Shown: in pieces, positions 46,504-55,174 of the stretch
Layout: each line of letters opens with the position of its first letter
How positions within the stretch are numbered: the stretch's first letter is position 1
Source: Mucilaginibacter sp. L196
GTDB taxonomy: Bacteria; Bacteroidota; Bacteroidia; Sphingobacteriales; Sphingobacteriaceae
DNA: 64,000 nt
Direction of reading: 5' to 3'
Assembly: GCF_009765905.1 (NCBI RefSeq)
Contig: NZ_LMUO01000006.1
Span: forward strand, 112,676 to 176,675
Made by a program: the position numbers and the translations under genes
Notes under the pieces: model-generated
Told to the model about the DNA's origin: nothing
The model's database searches: none
Seen by the model: the letters and a program-made list of their open reading frames with translations, nothing else

Positions 46504-47700
46504 ATGATAAAGCGATATATTAGTTTAACACTATGTATATTTTCAGTAATTACCGGTTTTGCGCAAAGCAAGGCCGGTAATTCCGGTTTTATACTACTAG
46601 ACCAGCATGAACTGCAAACGGTGAATGACAATTACCATAAAGGCAATGCGATCACCGTAAAACAGGTTAATGAACTGATAAATGATGCTGACAGCTTGTT
46701 GAAAGCTGGCCCCTACTCCGTTACTTTTAATAAAGCCAAACTGGCCCCAAGCAATAATAAACATGATTATGTGAGCCAGGCACCATACTGGTGGGCGGAT
46801 TCATCAAAAGCGAATGGGAAGCCATACATCAGAAAGGATGGCAGGCGTAATCCTGAGATTTATTTATTGCACGATGGCAGCCAAATGGGTAAAATGAGCT
46901 CTGCTGTTAAACGACTGGCCCTGGCTTATTACTTTACCGGAAAAGAGCAATATGCCCAAAAGGCCGCCACACTGTTGAAAGTTTGGTTCATTGATACCGT
47001 TACACGGATGAACCCTAATCTGAATTATGCCCAATACATTCCAGGAATTAATGATGGCCGGGGAATAGGAATTATAGAAACACTGAGTTTAACAGCGATA
47101 CCTGATGCTATCAGTTTATTACATAACAGTAAATATTTTGATGCATCACTTATTAATGATGTAAAAAACTGGTATAAACAATATGCGGAGTGGATGCTGA
47201 CTAGTAAAAATGGCAAATCCGAACGCTCACAGATCAATAATCACGGTACTAACTATGATTTACAACTCGCAACTTTTGCTTTGTTTACCGATAATAGCAC
47301 CTTGGCAAAAAAGGTTATAAATGAGTTTACCATCCCACGGATAGACCAGCAATTTACAACAGATGGCATGCAACCACTGGAGCTGGTACGCACCCGTGCC
47401 TGGGATTATTCAAATATGAACCTGAATGCATGGGCAAGGCTTGCTGTTATTGCAGATGAATTGAATATTGATTTATGGCATACCCAAACCCTTGATGGCA
47501 AAGGCATAAAGGGCGCTATATTATTTTTGATGCCTTATGCTTTGAAGCAAAAAGCCTGGACTTATCCTGAAATAGGGAAATTTGAGTATGGTAATTTTAA
47601 GCATACAGTTCACCTTGCTCAAGGTAAATATCCTGGTATTGATTTTAAAGATTTCTATAATAAATTCCCGGTGGAAAACGAGCTGGAATTTATTGAGTAA
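46504..47700 (+). CDS. Alginate-lyase-superfamily polyuronate lyase (PL38-like), PUL-encoded
   Basis: A 398-residue exported protein (signal peptide ending near GFAQ, residue 21). Family hallmarks are HDYVSQAPYWWADSS followed by PYIRKDGRRNPE, YAQYIPGINDGRGIGIIE, the Asn-His pair in INNHGTNYDLQ, and GMQPLELVRTRAWDYSNMN. It resembles the lyase at 33478 but is not a recent duplicate. It should depolymerise a glucuronate- or mannuronate-type chain by beta-elimination. As the last gene of the SusCD operon it is probably the main lyase of this PUL. A strong hairpin follows its stop codon. Confidence 0.85.
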   Translation: MIKRYISLTLCIFSVITGFAQSKAGNSGFILLDQHELQTVNDNYHKGNAITVKQVNELINDADSLLKAGPYSVTFNKAKLAPSNNKHDYVSQAPYWWADSSKANGKPYIRKDGRRNPEIYLLHDGSQMGKMSSAVKRLALAYYFTGKEQYAQKAATLLKVWFIDTVTRMNPNLNYAQYIPGINDGRGIGIIETLSLTAIPDAISLLHNSKYFDASLINDVKNWYKQYAEWMLTSKNGKSERSQINNHGTNYDLQLATFALFTDNSTLAKKVINEFTIPRIDQQFTTDGMQPLELVRTRAWDYSNMNLNAWARLAVIADELNIDLWHTQTLDGKGIKGAILFLMPYALKQKAWTYPEIGKFEYGNFKHTVHLAQGKYPGIDFKDFYNKFPVENELEFIE

Positions 47701-48358
47701 AAAGCTATAAAAAAGCTCAATTTTCCATCAAAAATGAGCAAAAAAGGGGTAAAAAGCGTTGTTTTTTACCCCTTTTTTAGTCTAAAACAGTCTTTTTTTA
47801 GCCAAAAAGCACTCCAAAACCAATGTAAAAACCACCTTTTCGGGGCTATTTAGGGCGTTTTTAGACAGTTTTTTGTACCAAGTGTACCAACTGTTTCACC
47901 TGTTCCATGGTACAGCAACATCGTAATAACAAAAGATCTTAATATTATAATTAGGGCTTTTTGTTATTAATATCTATTTTGTCATAAATGCAGTATTGTT
48001 AAATCTTAACTATGATGAAAAATACTGTGATTTCGTTGCATTAATTCCAGATGCTAAACGCTTTAACTCAAGCGACTTAGATTTTATAATCTATATTAGC
48101 CGACACACCCACACATACATAATCAACTGATTATAAATATTTTACAAATAAAATATTTTGTCAATTTTCTATATTAGGTTTTAATTGTATTGATAATACA
48201 AATTACCCTCCTTTTCTTTGATTCGGATTTGCCACCAATTCAAATCCACCCACCAATTATATTATAACCTTATGGAAATGAAATATTTACAAGCTAAAAA
48301 AACTTGTTATCCATAGCTGAAATAATCACAACCTAATAACCAACCAAACTTTATAATT
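47701..48358. other. Intergenic region before the GH13 gene
   Basis: About 660 bp. It starts with the terminator at 47740-47778. At 47874-47914 the word TGTACCA occurs twice in direct order and once inverted (TGGTACA). The rest is AT-rich and probably contains the GH13 promoter, but I could not pick out a convincing -7 box. No coding sequence was found. Confidence 0.55.
47740..47778 (+). terminator. Intrinsic terminator of the polyuronate SusCD operon
   Basis: AAAAAAGGGGTAAAAA pairs with TTTTTTACCCCTTTTTT around a 6-nt loop, 40 bp after the lyase stop codon. The A-run and T-run make it a bidirectional-type rho-independent terminator. Confidence 0.85.
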
Positions 48359-51300
48359 ATGAATCAAGAATTACACAAAAAACAATTCCGGCATGTCTGG
48401 AAAAAAATTATGTTTTTTTCGCTAATGGCTATTGCTTTGCTGTTTTCAAGCATCGTCAAAGCACAAACAGATCCCCCCCAGTATGGAACACCATTTACCG
48501 GCGTGCCCGACATCAGGGATGTAAATATGTACCAGGTACATAACCGCCCGTATAGCGCGGCAGGAAACTTTGCCGGTATAATAGCCCGGTTAGACAGCAT
48601 TAAAGCATTAGGCACCAATGTAGTGTACATCATGCCTATCTATCCGCATGGTACGGATTCAAGAAGCTCCGCATCGCCTTACTCAATTAAAGGTGATACC
48701 TCGGTAGCGACAGAGTATGGTACATTAACAGATTTCAGAAATCTGGTTGCGGGATGCCACAGCAGGGGAATGGCAGTGATACTCGACTTTGCCGTGAACG
48801 GGACATCATGGGATCATCCGTGGATAACAGCAAACCCTAGCTGGTATGTTCAAAGCGGGGGTGTAATTCAGCAATTAGCCAATTTTAGCGACGTTGCCGC
48901 TCTTGATTTCACCAATACGGCTATGCGTGCGGCATTGGTGGCCTCCATGCGGTATTGGATATTTGCTGCCAATATTGATGGTTTCAGGTGCGATGACGCA
49001 AATAACCCACCCATTGATTTCTGGACCAATACTATCGCTAATTTAAGAGGGATCACCACCCATAAATTAATCATGCTGGCCGAAGGTGACCGGCAGGCAA
49101 ATTATACAGCTGGTTTTGATTATGATTTTGGTGATGATTTTTATTATGATGCCTTAACTCCAATTGTTTCAGGATCATCAGTAAGCGTTATACAAACTAC
49201 AACCAATACCGAATATGCCAGTGCAACCGGTAGCCAGCAAATGGCTAGGTACACTTCAAACCATGATATTGAAACCACTACAACTGCCATTCAGGAATTT
49301 GGCGGCCATGCAGGTGTAATAGCTAACTATTTAGTTTGCGCATATATGCGTGGTGTTCCGTTTTTAACCAGCGGGCAGGAAGTTGACTTTAATCAAACCA
49401 TCCCCTGGCCTTATCAAACGGTAAAAATAAACTGGACAGCAAATCTTGGTGCTTCCGCTGATTTTAAGAAAGTAAATAATTACCGCACCTTAAGTGAAGC
49501 CGTAAGGCGGGGTACGATGACCAATTATTCTGATAATAATACCTGCGCCTTTACCAAAGCATCTACCACAACATCAGAAAAAGTTGTGGTAATGGTAAAC
49601 ATGAGGAACAGCACGCAGAGTTATGTGATCCCATCAGCCTTCGCAGGTACCTGGAAAAATGCATATACAGGTGCAACTGTTACCTTAACATCGGGTGCAA
49701 CACAATCCTTAACAGCCTTTCAATACATTGTTTTAACCAATCAAAGTGTTGCAACTGTTGCCGTAACGGGCGTAACCATGAGCCCAACAACAGCATCCGT
49801 AGCAGTTGGCTCAACACAACAACTTACCGCTACTATCGCTCCTGCTAATGCAACCAATCAAAACGTTACCTGGACATCAAGCAATACAGCCGTAGCAACT
49901 GTAGGTGCATCAGGTATAGTTACTGCCGTAGGTGCAGGAACAGCCACCATTACGGTTACAACAGCCGATGGCAGCAAAACCGCAACATGTGCAATAACAG
50001 CAGCTACGGTAGCAGTTACAGGCGTTACTATGAGCCCTACAACAGCATCTATCAATACAGGCGGAACACAACAGCTTACCGCAACAATTGCTCCTGCAAA
50101 TGCCAGCAACAAATCAGTTACCTGGACATCAAGCAACACCGCGATAGCGACAGTTAGCGCTACCGGTTTGGTTACAGCAGTAGCAGCAAGCACAGCCACA
50201 ATAACCGTTAAAACAGCAGATGGCAGCAAAACGGCAACATGTGCAGTTACTGTTACAGCCGCACCAACTTTTACAGTTTATTTTTATCCTCCTGCGGGAT
50301 GGGGTTCAACCATAAAAATTTATTGGTGGAGTGCACTACCTTCAGGAGTATTGGCTGATGGTACATGGCCAGGTGTAAACATGACCAATGATGGCAATGG
50401 GTGGTGGAGCTATACCTTTACCAACATAACATCAACCAACCTGATATTTGACGATGGCACAAATCAAACGGGTAACCTTAGCCAAAGTACAACCGCGTGG
50501 TACGAAAACAATACATGGTACACCACTAACCCTGGTACACCGGTATCGGTTACCGGTGTTACGGTTAGCCCAACTACAGCAACTTTAGCAGGGGGAGCTA
50601 CCCAACAACTTACAGCTACCATAACACCAAGTAATGCTACTAATACCGCGGTTACCTGGTCATCAAGCAATACGGCGGTTGCTACCGTAAGCTCAACCGG
50701 TTTGGTAACTGCAGTGGCGGCAGGTACAGCCACTATAACCGTTACTACCAGCGATGGCAGCAAAACTGCAACATCGGCCATTACAGTAAGCGCTATAGCT
50801 GTTACGGGCGCAACTGTTAGCCCTACTACAGCATCGTTAACAGCAGGATCGACCCAACAACTTACTGCTACCGTTGCGCCAAGTAATGCTACTAATACGG
50901 CGGTTACCTGGTCATCAAGTAATACGGCAGTAGCAACTGTAAATAGTACCGGCTTAATAACAGCTGTAGCAGCAGGTACAGCCACTATAACTGTTACAAC
51001 AACAAGTGGAAGCAAAACTGCAACATGCGCTATAACGGTTACTTCATCAGGTACTACTACCACTTATTACAATATTTTAAATAGATGGCAGGCTAATACT
51101 TACCTGTACGATGGTGGCAATGGCCAGGTTAAATATGGCACAAGTCCATCTGGCAATACCAATTATCAATGGGCGCAGGTTGCAGGCCCTACCGGATACA
51201 TATTTATTGTAAACCGTGCTACAGGTAATATGATGGATGTTGAAGATCAGAATGGCGCTATTGAAGCCAATGTTGGTAACAGCACATGGTATAGCGCTAT

Positions 51301-51832
51301 GTGGTCGGTAGTTTCGACCGGTGATGGTTGGAATTATCTGGAAAATAGATGGCAAACAGGTGATTGGATAAACATACAGGCGTTAGCCGGATATGCTCAA
51401 TACAGTGGTTCAGCTACAGGTTTTTACAGCGCCGAATGGCAATTTGTAAATGGCACTCCGGTAAGTATGGCGCAATCAAATGACAGGAACTATCTTGCTG
51501 ACTCCACCGCTGTAGCAAACTACAATATTGCTACGCCTAACAATGGTGATCCATTGGTACACTCGGCGCTTTCGCCTAATGGTGATGGTGTAAATGATGT
51601 GTTAACTATTGATAACATTACCAGCTATCCTGACAACAAAATAATGGTTATGAATACCGGCGGCACAAAGGTTTTTGAATCGGCGGGATACGACAATACG
51701 ACCAAAACTTTTGATGGGCATTCCAGTGTAACCGGAGCCATGGTACCACAGGGAACATACTTCTATGTGCTGCAATATAAAGCTAAGGGTATAACAAAAA
51801 CTAAAACCGGTTATATAGTACTTAAATATTAA
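48359..51832 (+). CDS. Multidomain GH13 alpha-amylase-family protein with Ig-like repeats and T9SS sorting domain
   Basis: A 1,157-residue secreted protein (leader ending near VKAQ, residue 36). GH13 catalytic motifs: nucleophile Asp212 in GFRCDD, acid Glu242 in LAEGD, and TSNHD with Asp303. Region I reads DFAVNGTS, so the usual His after Asn is Gly148. Next are two Big_2-type Ig repeats (about 467-635), a starch-binding-like module (about 636-726, KIYWWSALPSG, GTWPGVNM), two more Ig repeats (about 728-896), and a ricin-like trefoil region (about 900-1035, IFIVNRATGNMMDVEDQNG). The C-terminus holds SPNGDGVNDVLTIDNI, the gliding/type IX type-B sorting domain. It probably degrades alpha-glucans at the cell surface. 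A PorP/SprF gene follows. Confidence 0.92.
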   Translation: MNQELHKKQFRHVWKKIMFFSLMAIALLFSSIVKAQTDPPQYGTPFTGVPDIRDVNMYQVHNRPYSAAGNFAGIIARLDSIKALGTNVVYIMPIYPHGTDSRSSASPYSIKGDTSVATEYGTLTDFRNLVAGCHSRGMAVILDFAVNGTSWDHPWITANPSWYVQSGGVIQQLANFSDVAALDFTNTAMRAALVASMRYWIFAANIDGFRCDDANNPPIDFWTNTIANLRGITTHKLIMLAEGDRQANYTAGFDYDFGDDFYYDALTPIVSGSSVSVIQTTTNTEYASATGSQQMARYTSNHDIETTTTAIQEFGGHAGVIANYLVCAYMRGVPFLTSGQEVDFNQTIPWPYQTVKINWTANLGASADFKKVNNYRTLSEAVRRGTMTNYSDNNTCAFTKASTTTSEKVVVMVNMRNSTQSYVIPSAFAGTWKNAYTGATVTLTSGATQSLTAFQYIVLTNQSVATVAVTGVTMSPTTASVAVGSTQQLTATIAPANATNQNVTWTSSNTAVATVGASGIVTAVGAGTATITVTTADGSKTATCAITAATVAVTGVTMSPTTASINTGGTQQLTATIAPANASNKSVTWTSSNTAIATVSATGLVTAVAASTATITVKTADGSKTATCAVTVTAAPTFTVYFYPPAGWGSTIKIYWWSALPSGVLADGTWPGVNMTNDGNGWWSYTFTNITSTNLIFDDGTNQTGNLSQSTTAWYENNTWYTTNPGTPVSVTGVTVSPTTATLAGGATQQLTATITPSNATNTAVTWSSSNTAVATVSSTGLVTAVAAGTATITVTTSDGSKTATSAITVSAIAVTGATVSPTTASLTAGSTQQLTATVAPSNATNTAVTWSSSNTAVATVNSTGLITAVAAGTATITVTTTSGSKTATCAITVTSSGTTTTYYNILNRWQANTYLYDGGNGQVKYGTSPSGNTNYQWAQVAGPTGYIFIVNRATGNMMDVEDQNGAIEANVGNSTWYSAMWSVVSTGDGWNYLENRWQTGDWINIQALAGYAQYSGSATGFYSAEWQFVNGTPVSMAQSNDRNYLADSTAVANYNIATPNNGDPLVHSALSPNGDGVNDVLTIDNITSYPDNKIMVMNTGGTKVFESAGYDNTTKTFDGHSSVTGAMVPQGTYFYVLQYKAKGITKTKTGYIVLKY
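49757..51045 (+). repeat. Four tandem-type Big_2 Ig-like coding repeats within the GH13 gene
   Basis: Four units of about 250 bp encode V-x-V-T-G-x-x-x-S-P-T-T-A, TQQLTAT, WSSSNTAVATV and AGTATITVTT motifs, at about 49757-50007, 50008-50262, 50538-50790 and 50791-51045. The last two are nearly identical in DNA, which suggests recent duplication or gene conversion. The starch-binding-like module interrupts the array. Confidence 0.85.
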
Positions 51833-51851
51833 CCAAACATATGGTAAACAT

Positions 51852-51898
51852 AATGCCGGCAGTAAAGGATTATATCAAAAAACCTTACTGCTGGCATT
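51852..51898 (+). terminator. Terminator-like hairpin after the GH13 gene
   Basis: AATGCCgGCAGTAAaGG and CCTTACTGCtGGCATT pair over about 16 bp with one mismatch and one bulge, 20 bp after the GH13 stop, followed by an AT-rich stretch. It may reduce read-through into the PorP/SprF gene. Confidence 0.6.
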
Positions 51899-51965
51899 AT
51901 TAATTACCCATCGAATACCTGAATTAAACCGCCGACAGTTTCAAAAATTTTACCGGGAATATTAA

Positions 51966-52925
51966 ATGGACCTAATTATATACAGACTCAATATTATCCA
52001 AAGCTTACAGCAAAAGGCTTTAAAACTGTTTGCACTAGCGGTTACTTTGGTACTTTATGCGCTTAATACATCGGCTCAAAGCATTGCGCCATTCAGTTAC
52101 ACACAATACATGAATAACCTTACTCCTATTAATTCGGCCTATTCCTTAATTGACCAGGCTGGATCAGTAACCGGGGTGATAAGGAAACAGTTTACAGGGA
52201 TAGACGGGGCACCATCAACCTATCTTATTGATGCAAGTATCCCACTTCCTGACATGGGCGCCTCAACAGGTTTTATTGTACAGAATGACCAGATCGCTAT
52301 TGAGAAACAAACCGAGGCCAGTTTCTTTTTCGCCAAATCGATACAATTGGATGATCAGAACTTTTTGGCTGTTTCTGCCAATGCGGGTATACGATCATAC
52401 AAAGCCAACTACTTATCAATTGATGACAATAATGACCCTTTGTTTGATAGTAATATCAGTGAAACTAAAGCCAATTTAGGCTTTGGTGTATTGCTGTACA
52501 GCGATACTTATTATATCGGTATTTCGATGCCGGAGCTTACTTTACGCAGCCTTGGTACAGCATCATTACAAAATAACAATTACTTCAAAAACCACTATTA
52601 TTTCGCGGGAGCATACATAGCCGAATTAAGTGATGATTTTAAACTTAAACCTTCGGTATTAGCAACCTACGCAAGCGGATCGCCTGTAACAGCTGATTTC
52701 GCAGGCTTATTTTATATAAAAGATGTATTAGGCCTTGGAGCAAGTTATACAACTAACAGCCAGGCTGCAATCTTGCTCGATTTGAATGCGGGCGCCATAC
52801 ATATAGGCTATAGTTACCAATTTGGCACCAATAGCGCGAACCTGGGTGGCTATAATAATGCTACACATGAAATTATGCTTAGCTATCGTTTTGGCGAGGC
52901 AAGCTCAACGCCAAAAGTTTTATAA
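51966..52925 (+). CDS. PorP/SprF-family type IX secretion membrane protein
   Basis: A 319-residue outer-membrane protein (signal near residue 38, TSAQ). The family N-terminus is recognisable as SYTQYMNNLTPINSAYSL, the counterpart of the usual F-x-Q-Y-M-x-N-P-x-x-x-N-P-A-Y. The rest alternates short strands, ending in HEIMLSYRFGEASS. PorP/SprF-like proteins work with type IX secretion and are commonly encoded next to cargo bearing type-B sorting domains, as here with the GH13 protein. It probably aids surface attachment or export of that protein; the partnership is inferred from adjacency. Confidence 0.88.
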   Translation: MDLIIYRLNIIQSLQQKALKLFALAVTLVLYALNTSAQSIAPFSYTQYMNNLTPINSAYSLIDQAGSVTGVIRKQFTGIDGAPSTYLIDASIPLPDMGASTGFIVQNDQIAIEKQTEASFFFAKSIQLDDQNFLAVSANAGIRSYKANYLSIDDNNDPLFDSNISETKANLGFGVLLYSDTYYIGISMPELTLRSLGTASLQNNNYFKNHYYFAGAYIAELSDDFKLKPSVLATYASGSPVTADFAGLFYIKDVLGLGASYTTNSQAAILLDLNAGAIHIGYSYQFGTNSANLGGYNNATHEIMLSYRFGEASSTPKVL

Positions 52926-52945
52926 CATACAACACAAAAAGAAAA

Positions 52946-53329
52946 GTGATGGATAGGAATATAAAAACAGGAACACGCCCCAATTTAAGAACCAAACAGT
53001 TCTCAACACTGCATATTGAAATATTTGAACAGATACTTGTTTCAGGTAAAACAAATTGGGAGCTAAATAAACAATTTGGCTACACTAAACGATCACACTG
53101 CCTGGTTGATCATTCGCGCAGGGTAATGTATAAACTACTTGTATTGGAGAACCTCACCAGGGAGGAGAATATGGAAAAAGTAATTTATCCGCGAGTTTAT
53201 AAATTTTGGTGGAAGCGTTTGCTGGATAATCATAAACAAGCTTTATTGGCAAAAGCAATTAAACCGGCTTATTACGAAGAAGTAAATACACCCAAAATGG
53301 TTAATGAAAAAACGGCTTTCTATATATAA
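52946..53329 (+). CDS. Small basic protein of unknown function with HTH-like segment
   Basis: A 127-residue protein, rich in Lys and Arg, with no signal peptide. The segment FEQILVSGKTNWELNKQFGY followed by SHCLVDHSRRVMYKL looks like a helix-turn-helix, with the second part resembling a recognition helix. I do not recognise the family. It begins 20 bp after the PorP/SprF stop codon on the same strand, so it may be co-transcribed and could regulate the GH13-PorP unit. No experimental role is known to me. Confidence 0.6.
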   Translation: MMDRNIKTGTRPNLRTKQFSTLHIEIFEQILVSGKTNWELNKQFGYTKRSHCLVDHSRRVMYKLLVLENLTREENMEKVIYPRVYKFWWKRLLDNHKQALLAKAIKPAYYEEVNTPKMVNEKTAFYI

Positions 53330-53339
53330 AGGCCAGATA

Positions 53340-53624
53340 CTACTTATCTATCAATCGCTTCCAATCCGGGTTGTTTTTTAAATAAGCTTGAACATATGCG
53401 CAATAAGGGCGCATTTTAAGATGATTTTTTCCCAAATATTCAAAGGTCTTTTCAACAAGGATTTTAGCTATTCCCCGATTGCGTAAAGCTTCAGGCACTT
53501 CCGTATGGATTAACAGGTAGGTGTCTCCTATGTGCCTATAATTAATAAACGCGCGCTGTCCTTCAACAATCATTTCAAAACTATGATTGGTTTCATTATT
53601 TATTAAAGGCGAGTCGTTATACAT
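53340..53624 (-). CDS. Small GNAT-family N-acetyltransferase-like protein
   Basis: A 94-residue protein of the short GNAT type (COG2388 YjdJ-like). The acetyl-CoA loop is visible as VPEALRNRGIAKILVEKTFEY, matching the R/Q-x-x-G-x-A motif, with the C-terminal YCAYVQAYLKNNPDW typical of this small family. It has no signal peptide. The substrate is unknown. Its 5' end abuts a decayed receiver-domain remnant on the other strand, with the start at 53624 just upstream of the first receiver-like codons. Confidence 0.82.
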   Translation of the reverse strand: MYNDSPLINNETNHSFEMIVEGQRAFINYRHIGDTYLLIHTEVPEALRNRGIAKILVEKTFEYLGKNHLKMRPYCAYVQAYLKNNPDWKRLIDK

Positions 53625-53631
53625 AGCAATT

Positions 53632-53769
53632 TTTTATGACAGCCAGCACCATGGCCGAGGACAAGTAGCAGCGCTAAAGGCAGGGATGGATTACTTTTTA
53701 TCGAAACCTGTTAGCTTTAACCAGTTTTTGCTTGAATTGAAGAAAGCCTTTATGACTACCATTCAATAA
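53632..53769 (+). pseudogene. Frameshifted remnant of a response-regulator receiver domain
   Basis: Two reading frames together give the C-terminal half of a receiver domain. One frame reads MTASTMAEDK then stops at a TAG. One frame over, the sequence continues AALKAGMDYFLSKPVSFNQF and on to LELKKAF, including the conserved Lys-Pro of receivers. A single-base loss around 53,669 would reconcile them. The phospho-acceptor half is missing upstream, where the GNAT gene begins. No start codon or promoter is needed to explain it, so I call it a pseudogene fragment. A hybrid kinase is the likely parent. Confidence 0.75.
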
Positions 53770-53796
53770 CCAGAACCAATAAAATTTGAGGATTTG

Positions 53797-53867
53797 TTCT
53801 CTTACATGGATTCGAACCACGATCTTCTGAACCAGAATCAGACATGTTACCCTTGCACCATAAGAGA
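53797..53867 (-). tRNA. tRNA-Gln (anticodon CTG)
   Basis: On the minus strand a 71-nt cloverleaf can be drawn. The acceptor arms are TCTCTTA and TAAGAGA. The anticodon stem is TCTGA/TCAGA around the loop TTCTGGT with anticodon CTG. The T arm is CGTGG-TTCGAAT-CCATG, followed by discriminator A. The D-arm region (TGGTGCAAGGGTAACATG) resembles bacterial tRNA-Gln. CCA is not encoded. It lies between the receiver remnant and the aldolase gene. Confidence 0.9.
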
Positions 53868-53964
53868 ATTTGCGACCGCTTTAACAGCGATCGCCTCAAA
53901 TATCTAAAAACAGCTCAATTAAAAAAAATTAAAGCTGTAAAAAAGTGATTAATATGATAATTGG

Positions 53965-55023
53965 CTATGCCAAATCAATCTCCTTAGCCAAATAAACATC
54001 CTGAACAAGGTTTATTAGCTCCACCCCTTCTTTAAATGGGCGCTGGAATGATTTACGGCCCATAATTAATCCTGAGCCACCTGCCCTTTTATTAATTACA
54101 GCCTGTTTAACGGCATCGGCAATATCACTTGTTCCGTGCGATTCGCCTCCGGAGTTTATTAGTCCTGCCCTGCCCATATAACAGTTAGCTACCTGGTAAC
54201 GGCACATATCAATGGGGTTATCAGTAGTAAGCTTGCTATACATTAACGGATCGGTTTTGCCAAATTTTATAGCTGTAAAACCGCCATTCACATCGGGTAG
54301 CTTTTGCTTAATGATGTCGGCCTGAATGGTTACACCTAAATGATTAGCCTGTCCTGTTAAATCAGCAGCGGTTTCATAATTTACGCCATCTTTGGTAAAA
54401 GCATTGTTACGTGTATAACACCATAAAACGGTAACCATACCTAACTCATGCGCGCGCTCAAATGCTTTAGCAATTTCCACAATTTGATTATCAGAATCCT
54501 CTGAACCGAAATATATGGTAGCGCCAATAGCGGCAGCACCTAAATTCCAGGCATCATCAACACTACCAAAAGGTATTTGCTTGTATTTTGTTGGATAAGT
54601 TAATAACTCGTTATGATTAATTTTAACAAGAAATGGAATTTTATGCGCGTATTTACGTGCCACAATAGCTAGGTTACCAAAAGTTGTTGCTACTGCATTA
54701 CACCCCGCTTCAATTGCCAGTTTCAAAATATTTTCAGGATCGAAATATAAGGGATTCTTCGCAAATGATGCGCCTGCTGTGTGCTCTATTCCCTGGTCGA
54801 CAGGTAAAATAGACATATAGCCGGTACCGGCAAGTCGGCCATGATTATGTATAGCCGCAAGGTTGCGCAAAACCTGCGGGTTACGGTTACTGTTTATAAA
54901 AATGTTGTCAATAAAATCAGGTGAGGGAACATGCAGCAAGTCTTTTGAAAAAGTTGTGCATTTATGCTGCAGCAAACTATCGGCATCATTACCTAATAGC
55001 TCAAGTATCTTTTTGTAGGCCAT
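53965..55023 (-). CDS. fbaB: Class I fructose-bisphosphate aldolase (DhnA/FbaB type)
   Basis: A 352-residue cytoplasmic enzyme. Typical segments are [58 protein letters not shown] (with the candidate Schiff-base Lys) and [17 protein letters not shown]. It interconverts fructose 1,6-bisphosphate with dihydroxyacetone phosphate and glyceraldehyde 3-phosphate in glycolysis and gluconeogenesis, and needs no metal. It has its own promoter region of about 150 bp, shared divergently with the TauE-like gene. No operon partner is seen. Confidence 0.95.
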   Translation of the reverse strand: MAYKKILELLGNDADSLLQHKCTTFSKDLLHVPSPDFIDNIFINSNRNPQVLRNLAAIHNHGRLAGTGYMSILPVDQGIEHTAGASFAKNPLYFDPENILKLAIEAGCNAVATTFGNLAIVARKYAHKIPFLVKINHNELLTYPTKYKQIPFGSVDDAWNLGAAAIGATIYFGSEDSDNQIVEIAKAFERAHELGMVTVLWCYTRNNAFTKDGVNYETAADLTGQANHLGVTIQADIIKQKLPDVNGGFTAIKFGKTDPLMYSKLTTDNPIDMCRYQVANCYMGRAGLINSGGESHGTSDIADAVKQAVINKRAGGSGLIMGRKSFQRPFKEGVELINLVQDVYLAKEIDLA

Positions 55024-55174
55024 AAATTATGTTTAAAGGTTGAAATATATAACACTAACTTAAGCTTATTGTTGTTGTAAATGTGTCTGATTTATGTAAA
55101 TAACATTTATCCATAACAATTCGGGCTCCCTTATTTTATTACTACTTTAGCACTTTAATCGATCTCAGGAATAT

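Noticed and set aside
49858..50229. Minus-strand frame of 123 codons in the GH13 gene
   Set aside because: Same cause: antisense of Ig-like repeat units.
49757..51045. Regularly spaced repeats, considered as a CRISPR array
   Set aside because: The units are about 250 bp, in frame and encode Ig-like domains, so they are coding repeats.
50464..51063. 199-codon minus-strand frame, very rich in Val and Ala
   Set aside because: It is the antisense of the Ig-like repeats. The codon pattern follows the plus-strand gene and no signal supports it.
53587..53769. Reading the 60-codon frame as a real small gene
   Set aside because: Its first part is antisense to the GNAT start, and only the second part is receiver-like; the adjacent frame supplies the preceding receiver residues, so decay explains it better.
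53632..53964. tRNA-Gln as the edge of an integrated island
   Set aside because: I found no integrase, no duplicated tRNA end and no change of composition in the flanking genes.
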